DNA of 64,000 nucleotides from assembly GCA_002682825.1 (NCBI GenBank), contig NOKP01000034.1:248001-312000 (forward strand), written 5' to 3'. The notes under the pieces were generated by a model. The model saw only the letters and a list, made by a program, of their open reading frames with translations, was not told where the DNA came from and ran no database searches. Positions 35,230-46,080 of this stretch are shown here, piece by piece. Each line of letters opens with the position of its first letter. The first letter of the stretch is position 1. A program made the translations under genes and the position numbers. The DNA is from Neonectria sp. B-13. Taxonomy: Eukaryota > Ascomycota > Sordariomycetes > Hypocreales > Nectriaceae.

Positions 35230-36007
35230 TCATTCAAAAGTCCCCATTTGCAAGTTTAGTTCTATGATATGCCAGGGAACAACAAACACTGCATAGTATT
35301 CTTTAAGAGCATTAATACATGCTTTAAATCCGGGAGTCTTCTCAAAAATCTCATGATGAGCCTTGGCTGGTGTCAGTAGATCATGTGCTAAAAAAGCCCA
35401 AAAAGAAACCTGTACTCACATCAACGGATTGCCAATTAATCAGAAGCAATTGGTTCTGAGGATCCTCAATAAGAGGGCTGATGAAGAATCCATCGCACCC
35501 AGGGTCATTGTGTAGCACACCCGTTACCAACTTCTTGAATTGCGAGTAATAACCAGAGACCCCGCCCTCCACGACCTTGGTCAGAGCAACCTCAATTGCA
35601 GGAGATTCGAGAACGTTCTTCAGGTGCGCCAATGTATCCTCGCCACTTGTGTCGATCAAGACGTGGTTCTGCCACTCAACATGCCTGCCATTCATCGCGG
35701 GCTGGATAGACTTATGAAACTCGGCGTAATGAGTGCTAGTGAAGAAGGCATGGCTAGCAGCCAAGTTGTCCCAAAGAAGGAGTGCGACTTGTGTGTATCT
35801 ATCTTCGAATTTCTTGCCCCTCCATATCGCTCTCAGCCCTGTTGCCCTATAGTACTTGTCAGACACACTGCCACGGAACAATGGGCGAATAATCTCATAC
35901 TTTTGTAGAATCCCAAAGGCTGGTGCTAAATCTCTGTTGATTTCGTCGTCCGAGGGCACTGGCCGATGAGGAATAATCACCAGCTGTAAAGCCTGTCGAG
36001 ATGCCAT
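35230..36007 (-). CDS. ABM/EthD-like dimeric alpha-beta barrel protein
   Basis: Exons 36007-35410 and 35366-35230, 244 aa, using donor ACAG/GTTTCT. The better-looking donor GTGAGT at 35421 leaves the second exon out of frame, so the junction is uncertain by 12 bases. The N-terminal half reads LQLVIIPHRPVPS then FGILQKYEIIRPLFRGSV; the C-terminal half reads LLLINWQSVD then AKAHHEIFEKTPGFK, the tryptophan-plus-AHH pattern of antibiotic-biosynthesis-monooxygenase-like barrels. Two barrel halves in one chain are likely. Members oxidise or rearrange aromatic polyketides, or act as cofactor-free accessory proteins. It starts 604 bp from, and divergent to, the extradiol dioxygenase. Confidence 0.65.
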
Positions 36008-36611
36008 TCTGCCGTACTTGTTATTTGGCTCACCAATGGAGCTTGTGCCGCTGACTTGATCTACACCAGCACTGCGCAGCGCGTCGAAAGATTGCGACTG
36101 CAGTTCGCAAGGTAGTCTTGTAGGCGATAGGTCGTCTTTTTGGGACTATAAACCTACTTGGGCTTTGATGGGCAATAGATTGTGCCGAAGAAGCATCATT
36201 CTACGATATTCATGGTGGGTGGAGCTGACCGAATTTCGTCCGCGCAAATGTTCCGCCGGCAGAAACAGGCTCGTCCAAGTGCGCTGGTCAGGCACACCAA
36301 CTCTTAAGTTACAGTCATACCATGAGTGCCGGGTCACAAGCTCAAATTAAGAAATAGCCCGAACTCCCTCCGGTAACATGGGTTGTGCCTCCGTTTCATC
36401 GGCGCGTTTTGACTGTATCCCCGCATCGGGCATTCTCCACCCCCGCTACCGGAGTTGTTTCCTGCGTGTACGACTGTGATGCCTTGTGTAGTTGATCAAG
36501 TATGCCATCACCCCCTCGTGTCGGGCGGGATCCCTTCCAGAACCTAAAAACAAAACAAAACAAGACAAGACAAGAAAACAACAGAGACTTTCATCGCCAT
36601 TACCGTTCATC
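36008..36611. promoter_or_regulatory. Divergent promoter: ABM-like gene / extradiol dioxygenase
   Basis: 604-bp intergenic region between two outward-facing start codons. It contains several CGG/CCG triplets (for example CTACCGGAGTTGTTTCC near 36448) of the kind bound by Zn2Cys6 factors, and a purine-rich AACAAAACAAG tract just before the extradiol start. No validated site. Confidence 0.5.
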
Positions 36612-37898
36612 ATGATCTCTACCGTAGAACGCAAAATCAATCTTGTGCGGATTGCCCACGTCTACTATACCCACAAGGACGTCGATGCCGCTCACAAATT
36701 TCTACAAGACTTCGGGATGACGGAGTGCAAGCGCGTAGGCAAGAAAACCTACTACAGAGGTTACAGCCGAGAGCCGTTTGTCTATTGCGCCGTCCAAGGC
36801 GATGAGGCCTCATTTGGTGGTGCTGCGTTTGTTGTTGAGAAGATGGAGGACCTGGAACTGGCGGCCAGGACGATCCCGGGCGCATCCGACATCTATGAAA
36901 TGACGGACGCACCAGGCGGCGGCAAATGCGTCACTTTCCACGACCCCGTGGATGCTTTCCCCTTTCATTTGGTTCATGGCCAAATCCAACGGGAGGTAGA
37001 GACTGTTCTACCGCAATTGGACTTGAACTTTGTAACCATCACCGTTGCTCCATGTCCCAGGGACGCCGGGCTAATCTCAAGTTTCACCAGCCAGCCGAGA
37101 AACACCGAGGCAGTGGACAATATCAACGATTTGACAAAGGTCAGTCTCAACAATCATTTTGATTTCAAACAGCGTTGCTCAGAGAGATTTTGACAGGTCC
37201 CGCTCCCGTCCACAAGTTGGGTCACTTCGGGATGTGTGTAACGAACTTTGAGGAAGCTTTCAACTTCTACACTACTAGATTCAACTTCTACCCAAGCGAC
37301 GTAAGCGACCTCTTCTCGCTCATCACGCCAGCCTGCTTTTGGGTCACTGACAAGAAGTATGCCAACAGTTGGGCCATAACAAAGAGGGCAAAAATGTCAT
37401 AGTGTTTAATCGCCTCGGACGCGGCAAAGAACTTGTCGACCATCACTCCTTCTTCTTCTTCGAAGGCCCCAAGCCTCACGTCCATCATTCCTCGTTCGAG
37501 ACGCACGACTTTGATACTCAAGTTTTGGGTCATGATTGGCTCCGCCACAAAGGGTACGAGAACTGCTGGGGAGTAGGGCGGCACGTCATGGGAAGTCAGA
37601 TTTTCGATTATTGGTAAGCGAGCATTTTCGCCTTTCCGCCACATCCGTTTCCCGTTTGGTCTCACTGCGTTAACCACCTGTCTCCAGGTTTGACACGTCG
37701 AAATTCATTCTCGAACACTACGTCGACGGTGATCTATGCACCGATAGTCAAGAGACCGTAGTGGCTCCGGCATCCCATGACAATTTACACGTTTGGGGTA
37801 ATTATGATCTGAATCCGGGTACTGTATTCTTTTTAGCCCCCGAATCTAACAAACATCCTCATTCAGGACCCGACCTTCCTCCAACCTTTCTACAATAA
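36612..37898 (+). CDS. Type I extradiol ring-cleavage dioxygenase (VOC superfamily)
   Basis: Six exons: 36612-37031, 37082-37139, 37197-37300, 37369-37613, 37688-37797 and 37867-37898, 322 aa. It has two glyoxalase/VOC modules. The first (about 12-125) carries IAHVYYTHKDVDAAHKFL and DAPGGGKCVTFHDPVDAFPF. The second holds the iron ligands: His169 in KLGHFG, His234 in VHHSSFE and Glu285 in ILEHYVDGD, the 2-His-1-Glu site of 2,3-dihydroxybiphenyl-dioxygenase-type enzymes. Such enzymes use Fe(II) and O2 to open catechols next to the hydroxyls (meta cleavage). It ends PDLPPTFLQ. It is not a 4-hydroxyphenylpyruvate dioxygenase. The neighbouring flavin hydroxylase and FAH-family enzyme fit a meta-cleavage pathway. 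The natural substrate is unknown. Confidence 0.88.
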
Positions 37899-39091
37899 GC
37901 CGCTGGATATGCTGAGGGGCAAGGCAACACCATGATTGTCACCCAAACTGAAGACTTTGAGGTCCATATAGCTAATGGCTTCTGGATAAAGCATTGGCAC
38001 TGTTTTTCTGCTACACTACTGTACTTGGCGGTCTACTCTATCGCGTGAAATGACAAACTTCAACATTGGAGAAAAGCCGTTGAAATACAGATGAATTTAC
38101 AGATCACGAATAAAGAAACGTTGTTGCTGAGGCTTGTCACATTTTGTCTCATATTACCTCCATATTAATTTAAATGATTGCTCTTCGGAGTACCCCCGTT
38201 GCCTACAAACCCTTTTGATGGAACATACTATATGAACACAAGAATGGACCTCATGTGGTCCATGGGATTTCCGTCTTATTCTTGATACTCACTTGGTCCT
38301 CTGCTTTTTGGGAGAGGGAAGAATTTAGTATCTGATACTAGCCTCAGATCTCAGACGTTCCGTCCAGCTCTGATAGAGAAAGCGGTATTACTTAGGGGGC
38401 CCAACCACAGAACGAGTAGTTCGAGTCATAGCGGTAGATGGTTCCGCATTGTACGTGCTTGTAAGCAATTTGTCGATTACCAATTGGGCTACTTTTGAGA
38501 CGCACTTGGTTCGTATGCTCAGTCATCCTCAAGATCATGCAATGACCCAAGTGGATATACAATACCCAGGACTGTGGACCTACCAAGGAATCCCAAGTTG
38601 GAGATTGTAGACGAATCTTCCACCAATCATTCAGATACATAAACATAAACCTGGAGATCATCCCCCGCAAAGTCCAGGGGCTTCCCCGCACCTGCATCCC
38701 GCAGCCGCAGCTCTTCCCCTCGAACTCAGGACGGGGCATTTTCGGCACAACCAGGTAAGTTAATGTTCACTTGAGGAAGAACTCCTAGGTTTGATATTGA
38801 ACGTGGCCATGACTATAATCAACTCAACGAGATCGTCTCTATACAACACAGGTATGAGGCTTGTCGTACTGCAATTTATTGGACTTGTATGGATTGTCTG
38901 TGTCCTGACGTGGCTCGACAGTTGAGAGGCAAAGGTCAAAATAATGTAAAAACAAAATCAGCTTGAGTCAGACAAAATGTTTGAAGTATAAAGAAAACTG
39001 TATTTTTTTGGATGTTATATTTTATAATAATATATCCTTTATAGATAAATAGCGGTATAGATGTTAGCAACCTCAAGCATGATGGTGTGAC
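37899..39091. other. Intergenic between convergent genes, with one doubtful ORF
   Basis: Shared 3' region of the extradiol and flavin-hydroxylase genes. A minus-strand ORF at 38392-38748 (118 aa, KSCGCGMQVRGSPWTL near its start, ending YSFCGWAP) has no recognisable domain; a donor-like GTGAAC near 38770 could link it to an upstream ATG near 38809. I do not call it a gene. 38930-39060 is locally AT-rich. Confidence 0.45.
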
Positions 39092-41286
39092 TTAATTGAC
39101 TTCCCGAGACACGGAATGTCCAAGCACGGCCTGCATCACGTTCGTCAGCTTGGTCTCGCATGCGCCCTCGCCATCTATCACCACAGGGGCTCGCCAGGCG
39201 ACGAATCGATCCGGCCGGACCAGGATGGCCCCAGACTCTTCCACTCCCCGTAGACGCTCCCAGTCGAAGTACACATCCTCCCACTGTTGGCGGAAACCAA
39301 TCGAGTGTACGGCTATGGGCACCCTCAGTTGGGAAGACACCTTAGCCGCGGCTGGTCGCCAGGCGTCGCCGCCGATGCCGGTGAACAGAGTGAAGGCTCC
39401 GTGGCCAGCGAGATCAATCGTCGACGTGGGCTCTTCAGGAGTGGCCCGGTTCAGCCAAACGTGTGGCAGTCGACAACCTGGGTACGTGCTCGGCTCATAG
39501 TAGAGCACATCATTCTCTTGGGCGCGACCTGTTCGTGAGTATGGCAAAGGCTCGTCCGAGCAGTAGACACCTGGCCCGCTGTACACCTGGCCCATCTCGA
39601 CGCCGAGGCCGTGAAACTCGTGCGATGTGCGCTGAATGGCCTCCTGGAAGGCGCGGCGACGGAGGCGGCCTTTGGTTGTTGGAGCCTGAAGCTCCTCCAA
39701 GATTTCCTTGCGAGTGTTGATGTCCTGAGGTAGGGTTCCTAACGCCTCCCAGACTTTGAAGTGGTCGCGGAACCCATTGTTTGCACGGGTAATGATGGAG
39801 TGTCCAACGGGCTGTCTCTCAGTACTATATGTCGAGAGCAGCGATGGAGGAGCCAAGCCTTGATCCACGTACGCAATCTTCCATGCCAGGTTGAATGAGT
39901 CCTGAATACAAGTATTAGATCCAAGGCCGTTCATAGGTGGATGCCTATGGACTGCGTCACCGAGGCAGAAGCTAGGTGAAAGGAAGCTGTGTTAGCCATT
40001 TTCTTGAAGACTCGTGCCTTTTTCTTTGGGGGGGGGGATTTTCTTCGTATCAGATTGACTTACACATTGCCTTTGGAATACTCCTCCGCAACAGTCTCGT
40101 TGATGAACCACTTGGAGACATTGAGAATTTCTGCGGGGGTATCATCTCCGATAAACTCCCTGACTCTCTGAAGATAGTCTTGGTTGGAAGGGTTCGTCTT
40201 GATGTCGGCGTGTCGGTTTGGGAATAGAATAAACATCCACTCGTTCCATGGCTTGACCATACGCACAATGCCCATCCAACCAAAATCCGGGTGCTCCCGG
40301 TCTGGCTGCATGACCCAGTGCAGGTTTCCCCGCCGGTGCTTCACCAAGTGAGAGAGTTCAGCCTTGACCAGGACATTGATGGCCATGCCCTGGCCGGGCT
40401 TGATGGAGAGGGGGAGACCCAGTTGCTTGATGACAGCGCTACGCGCGCCGTCTGCCCCAAACAAGTATTTTGTGCGGATTCGGTACTCCAGGCCCGAGAT
40501 GTTGTCCATGACGGTGGCGGTGACTGGACCGCCTTCCGAGATTTCTTCAAAATGGAGGAGAGTGGTGTTGAACATCGTCTTGAACCCGTTCAACGTTGCG
40601 TGGCGAACCAGCAGCGGCTCGAGCTCGGTCTGGGGCAAATCCACTGGGTCGCATGGGCTGGCAAGTTCATAATCGCCCTGGATCGTTTCTCTCTTGTCAG
40701 CCATCCTTCAGTTTCCTTCGATGCGTGGAACAAGGAGATTGCAGAGTGGAGTGTCGCTCACCTTTCTTGTCGGTCCGTTCCCCCACGAGTGTATGCGCGC
40801 ATACTCTTCGCCTGCCATACTGTGGCACCACCGAGTGTGCACCATACAACTGCCGCTAGACGCGAGTCTCAACATGTCCTTGTCAAGGCCGATATCTCGT
40901 AGGCATTCTGTATACTATCGTGATTACCATGCCATATCCAGATGTGAGGTACTGTAACTTGGTTGGGACTAACCTAATGCCGCCATATTTGTGATGTGAG
41001 CTCGTGGCGTGCTGGCTGTACCAGGAGCGCTGCTGATCATCATGCCTTTGAATCCTGTGGTTCTCTTGATCAGTTCTTGGCTATTTCTACATGCCACGGG
41101 GTCCAAATTACCGTAGCTTGCAAGGAAGCAAGCCAAAGATGCTCCTGCAGGTCCACCGCCCACAATCAGAATCTTTGTCTCGATGGGCTCTTGTCCGTTT
41201 GCCATGGCTGGACGCTGTCCATGGCCATTGACTTGGCCATTGGCATGTCCATTCACAGAGGTGCCGTTTGTTGTTGCGGTCATCAT
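39092..41286 (-). CDS. FAD-dependent aromatic hydroxylase, PheA/TfdB family
   Basis: Five exons: 41286-41112, 41054-40974, 40907-40762, 40677-40064 and 39971-39092, 631 aa. A low-complexity Gly/Asn/His leader (about 1-32) precedes the Rossmann motif ILIVGGGPAGASLACFLASYG. Then come RAHITNMAALECLRDIG, the FADGARS-type motif YLFGADGARSAV, and FCLGDAVHRHPPMNGLGSN, the GD motif closing the FAD site. The C-terminal thioredoxin-like domain ends in a DRFVAWRAPV strand. The family includes phenol 2-monooxygenase and 2,4-dichlorophenol 6-monooxygenase, which ortho-hydroxylate phenols to catechols with NAD(P)H and O2. In the third intron the true acceptor (before GGC GAT) was chosen because it rejoins RK to GDYELASPC; the upstream ATG at 40704 is intronic. 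Its catechol product would suit the adjacent extradiol enzyme. Confidence 0.87.
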
Positions 41287-42209
41287 GGTGCTGTGCCCTG
41301 ATAGAGTCGACGAACTGACAAATCTCGGACTCAGGTTTGTCGGAAAGGGCGCAGATAAATTGGACTGATGCAGAGTGCAGATTGGCCGAGAGCACACTTG
41401 TCTGAATTTTCTCTCTGAAAGACTCGAATGAAGCGTCGATCTTCAAACCACAAGAGGGGAGTTCTGGCGGAGCAGACTCTATATCATTTGCTTTGCCTTG
41501 GGGAGTGTCGATCTGCGGATCACAAATGGTCGGTGAGACTTGGTTCACTTTGAGGAACGATTTGGAGCTAAGTCGTGGCCGGAAACAATTAAACTCTAAT
41601 CCCCGCGAAAAGATTCGATATCTGTCCGTGGACTTCATCTCTCATCCAACCATCAGAAGACCACTTTTGAGCACAACATCAAGCCAGCCGAGAATAGCGC
41701 ATTCTGCACCCAAGTGAGCATCATCCTGGTAGCTCTACAATAGCGTCGGCAGAATGATAGTTGCAACGAGGTTAAATCTGAGTGGTGGGAGTTTGGGACT
41801 CCGAGAAATCTATTAGTCCGAAGTTGGTGCGGCTTCACAGCTCGCAGTAATTAATTCCCAGGATGCCGGCCCCAATGAGATCCCTCACTCGACTCAAGCT
41901 ACCACAAACGTAAGTGGAGCACACGCAGCTACTACTGACGGATCGGATCGTTATGAGTATGGAAATGAACTTTCATTGTAGCGAGAAATGCACCTGCGGA
42001 CTAACAACGAAGGTAGGTGAATAGCATGGGGAAGGGAAAAAGGGAGGATGTTCGGTTGATACTAAATTTGCTTAACCACACTGCTCCACGACAGGGATTT
42101 GGATCAATGCCAGCCTTGAGCATCTTCCCATCTCAATCACCACCAAGTAGACATAGACGCATTCAACAACCATACCGCTCCATCATTTTCCAAGCGGTAG
42201 ATCGAGACC
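41287..42209. promoter_or_regulatory. Divergent promoter: flavin hydroxylase / P450 reductase
   Basis: 923 bp between outward-facing start codons. ORFs here (41653-41838, 41493-41717) are short and without domains. Scattered CGG triplets occur, including a CTCCGAG...GTCCGAAG pair near 41800-41825. No site can be assigned with confidence. Confidence 0.45.
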
Positions 42210-44547
42210 ATGTCCGAGAACGACAGTGCCTTCGCCGAGGTCCTCGTGTGGCCACAGGCGCTTCGAGCACACGCAGAGGTAGCTCAAAAAGGACGCGACT
42301 TGACTTGACAAGCGCGGATATATGCATTTGAATTTGCTAACGAGAATTGTGTAGACCTCGGGTATCATGCGCTTCATGTATTCCTGCAGCCTTGGACTAT
42401 TGTTCCTTGTACTTTTCAAGGTCCAACCGACGCTTCGATCGCTACTTGGACAAATTGTCAACCAGCCGCGACCATCAACCGAGGGAAATAGTGAGAGAGG
42501 CACGTCAAGATGCATCGTGCACAGAATGCGTCAGGCGGGTATAAACCTTGTTGTGTTTTTCGGCTCCCAGACGGGGAACTCTCAGCAGCTTGCAGAGCAG
42601 TTGGCCAAGGAAGGTCGCAATCGATTTGGTCTGGAGGCCATGGCTGCAGATCTTGCCGACTTCGACTATCAAACACTTTCCATGTTTGCAAAGGAAAACG
42701 TCGCAGTCTTCGTCCTCTCCTCCTATGGCGAAGGCGAGCCGACAGACAACGCGCTTGGATTCTTTGATTTCATGACTCAAGACCCCATCTTCTCGGACAG
42801 TGACCGGCTCAATTGTCCTCTCCGAGACATGACTTATGCGGCTTTTGGACTGGGCAACAGCACGTACGAGCATTACAATGCTGTTGTCCGGAAGGTTGAC
42901 TCGGCTCTGCAGAGTCTTGGTGCCAACAGGCTGACGTATGTTGGAGAAGGCGATGATGCACAGGGAACTGCTGAGGATTCGTTCATCAGCTGGAAGGATG
43001 CCTTGTGGCAGTCTCTTCGACAACTCAAAGGCCTTGAGGAGCGTGATGCATCATTCGAGCCCTCATTGGTAGTCACCCCATACCCACCGGACACTCCGGG
43101 CCACAGTGAGAAGGATAAGACAGTACTCGAACTTTCCAAGGTTCAGAATGATCCCACGGGTACTCAGAAATGGGCTTTCGTCCAAGTGGCAAAGTCCGAA
43201 GAGCTCTTCAACTCCCCAAGTCGGCATTGCACACATCTGGAATTGGACACTCGAGGGACTGGCATATCCTATGAGACTGGAGACCACGTTTCCATCTGGC
43301 CCGTCAACGCGGATGCCGAGATCGGAAGATTCTTGCGTGTTTTTGGGCTTTTAGAGCAGCGTCATACACGTTTCAAAATCTCGGCCGCCCAGTCGACAGC
43401 CCGCATCCCCATCATAGCCACCACAACCTACGATACCGCCACGCGCCACCTGTTGGATATCGCAGGGCCGGTATCAAGACAAGCACTCAACATCCTGGCG
43501 CAATTCTCAACTGAAGAGACCCAAAAGCTTTCCCTTGTCAGATTGGCCCACGAGAGTGCCCATTTCCATCATGTTGTCAGCAGCCAACTACTCAACTTGG
43601 CTCAGCTGGTTGAAGCCATCAGCCCGACAAGCAAATCCTTACCAGTACCCTTCGCAGTCTTGTTGGAGTGCGTCAAACCCCTCCAACCCCGATACTACTC
43701 CATCTCGTCCTCTTCCCTAGTCAAAAAAGACACAGTGTCTCTGACAGTAGTCGCCGACACTGTTGAGCTTACCGACAGGCAATTCCATGGCGTTGCATCA
43801 AATTTTCTGCTTGCTCTGAAAAAGCACCAGCATGAAGAGAAGAACGCACCTGGGGAAATCACATACGATCTCGCAAAGTACAAAACAGACTATGGGTTTG
43901 GTCTTCCAATACACATCCGGCAGTCGACCTTTAGACTGCCCAGTGATGCCAGCAATCCCATCATCATGATTGGGCCAGGTACTGGTGTCGCTCCTTTTCG
44001 TGCCTTTGTTCAGGAGAGGTCGGCGCAGATGCAGGCTGGAGTGCCTGTGGGAAAATCAGTGCTCTTCTACGGGTGCCGCAAGCAGTCTGAAGACTTTGTG
44101 TATGGGACCGAGTGGCAGGCGAGTTTCCACCTGGACCTTTAACAACATAATGAAGTGATGTGCTGACCAAGCCCAAGGCCGCCCACGAGATTTTGGGCGA
44201 CAGCTTCGAAATGTTCACGGCCTTCTCACGTCAGACAAGCGGAAAAGTGTACGTCCAGCATCTACTAGCAAAGCACGCTTCTAAAATATTGCCGCTGCTC
44301 TTGGACCAACGTGCTTATCTTTACATCTGCGGTGATTCACGCATGGCCCGCGAAGTGCAGCATACCCTGCAAGAGTTGATTGGCTCCCTGTCGCGAGTGG
44401 ATGGGGAACTATTCCTTCACAACCTCAAAGATTCCGGACGTTTTCAGGTATTTGGCACCCTGCTCCCTCATCACCAATCGTTGTGCGAGTGATGAACCTC
44501 AGTATGTACTTGTTGCTAACATGCTATTGCAGGAGGATGTATGGTAG
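42210..44547 (+). CDS. NADPH-cytochrome P450 reductase, cluster-associated
   Basis: Four exons: 42210-42278, 42355-44118, 44172-44447 and 44533-44547, 707 aa, the normal size. A hydrophobic segment at about residues 31-46 (CSLGLLFLVLFKV) anchors it in the ER. The FMN motif VVFFGSQTGNSQQLAEQL is near residue 93, the FAD motif RYYSISSSS near 469, and the NADPH sites GPGTGVAPFRAF near 563 and YGCR after it. The last micro-exon encodes EDVW-stop, the conserved terminal tryptophan that stacks on FAD. The intron at 44119 begins GC (CAG/GCGAGT) and ends AG after a CTGAC branch point. It passes electrons from NADPH to microsomal P450s. Fungi keep a housekeeping copy, so a cluster copy probably serves the two nearby P450s. 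Confidence 0.9.
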
Positions 44548-45018
44548 GTCAAAGAATTGCCGGCTTTGTCTGAATGGTTGAGTTTGTAGAGCATTAGAGA
44601 CATTTTGTAGTTAGAAATTATAGATCTCTATAACCCTTGTCAACTCCCCAGTTCACACTCAGATGTCACACTGTCATTACCACGTACATCAAGAAAAGGA
44701 CCTAATGGTGTGATGGCCAACGTGATGAACATGGCTGAAAGCCGGACTTTGGTTCCATGTAAACCATGTTGATTCCCTCTGCTACAGCTATCAAGACGTT
44801 GGAGGGTTTCGCATGGATTCTCCACATACCATCGATTGGAACACATATCAACATGATTACAGTACCAGTGATACTTCTTTATGTTATCAAAATTATGAAA
44901 CCATCACATCAACTCTAGGTGCGGGACACGAAGCAGGGAGAAACACAAGATTTGTTATTGAATCTAGTAAAATTCGTTTCCCTATACGAAAACAACACAA
45001 GATATCCATTTCCATAGA
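44548..45018. other. Intergenic between convergent genes
   Basis: 471 bp shared 3' region of the reductase and FAH-family genes. No further gene is seen. Confidence 0.5.
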
Positions 45019-46080
45019 TTACTCATAATGGACCTCATTAACTAGCGTCCCTATGTCCTGAATATACACTCTCATATCATCTCCATGTCGAAGAACCACC
45101 TTTGGCTGCCTAACCATTCCTATGCCGGGGCCTGTTCCTGTGAGTATGACAGTACCTCTCTCTAGAGTGGTCCCCTGGGATAGAAACGCAATAGTCTTTG
45201 GGATATCAAAGATCATTTCCCTAATTGCAACATTTTGTTAGATAGACTGGTGACCAAAGGATACGCGAAATCAGTCACCTCGTATTCGAATCCTGAACTA
45301 CATTAGAATTGTGTATGGCTTTGATGTCTAGTTTGTGGGGGTCAGGGATGGCCTCTGGAGACACGAGAACAGGGCCGATCGGGGCCGACCCGTCAAGACC
45401 TAGATGCCAAGGGTTAGCTAGATCTCCATGCGCGAGAACTATGACAGCCCAGCACACTTACCCTTGCCAAAACACCACTGGCTGTTCTTCAGCTGCTGGG
45501 CCCTGGCGCTAACGTCGTTGCTACAGGTGTAGCCCAGAACAAAGTTGTACGCCTCCGACTCGGGCACATCGCGGCAGTCCTTGGAGATGACGACTGCCAG
45601 CTCGGCCTCGTAATCAGCCGTATCATCTTGAGCGATCTTGGGAATGTTGATCTTCGCCGGGTGCGGTCCATTCAAGGCTGTCCTGGGCTTGATGAACAGA
45701 ACAGGCACGTCTGGGATAGCCATGTTGGCCTCCTTGGCGTGGTCCCTGTAGTTTAAGCCCAGGCATCGAACGAGCGGTGTCTGCTCGATTGATAAGGGTG
45801 AAAGGAGCTGGTGGGTTGATCGCTGTCAGCCGTGGAATGTTCCTTTTGATGATTGCAATCTCTAGAGGGACAAACTTACATGCGCAACGTGTAGTTTTCG
45901 ATCCGTCACGACGCCATCGAACACGGATCCGGAAATACAGTTTGCCTCCACCTCTTTTCCCTCCAGAACAGCGAGGCCGACGTCCGGGAATTTCTTGGTG
46001 TCGATTTGGCCAAGGTGAATCCGTCCATCCTCTTTGGCGATGAAGCGGATTACATGGGTCCATCGGCGTGCTGCAGCCAT
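45019..46080 (-). CDS. Fumarylacetoacetate-hydrolase-family enzyme
   Basis: Four exons: 46080-45880, 45807-45462, 45399-45279 and 45220-45019, 289 aa. The family core is intact: RCLGLNYRDHAKEAN, VLFIKPRTALNG, DYEAELAVVISKDC with its metal-binding glutamates and aspartate, GYTCSNDVSAR, GSAPIGPVLVSPE, and ILTGTGPGIG. The short N-terminal domain (RWTHVIRFIAKEDGRIHLGQI) is that of the small FAH-like hydrolases rather than full-length fumarylacetoacetase. Members cleave, isomerise or decarboxylate acylpyruvates and ring-cleavage products with Mg2+ in the cytosol. Next to an extradiol dioxygenase it is the natural candidate for processing the meta-cleavage product. Exact chemistry cannot be read from sequence. 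Confidence 0.88.

Noticed and set aside
37140..37196. Alternative acceptor at 37186 (before ATTTTG)
   Set aside because: It also keeps a frame, but only the pair of introns at 37032-37081 and 37140-37196 yields the family-like FDKGPAPVHKLGHFG.
36612..37898. First thought: 4-hydroxyphenylpyruvate dioxygenase
   Set aside because: Hidden introns at 37032 and 37140 reveal an FHQPAEKHR...GPAPVHKLGHFG stretch and type I extradiol ligands; the HPPD C-terminal signature is absent.
40678..40704. ATG at 40704 as start of a flavin hydroxylase exon or gene
   Set aside because: Splicing to the acceptor at 40678 joins RK to GDYELASPC in phase; the ATG lies in the intron.
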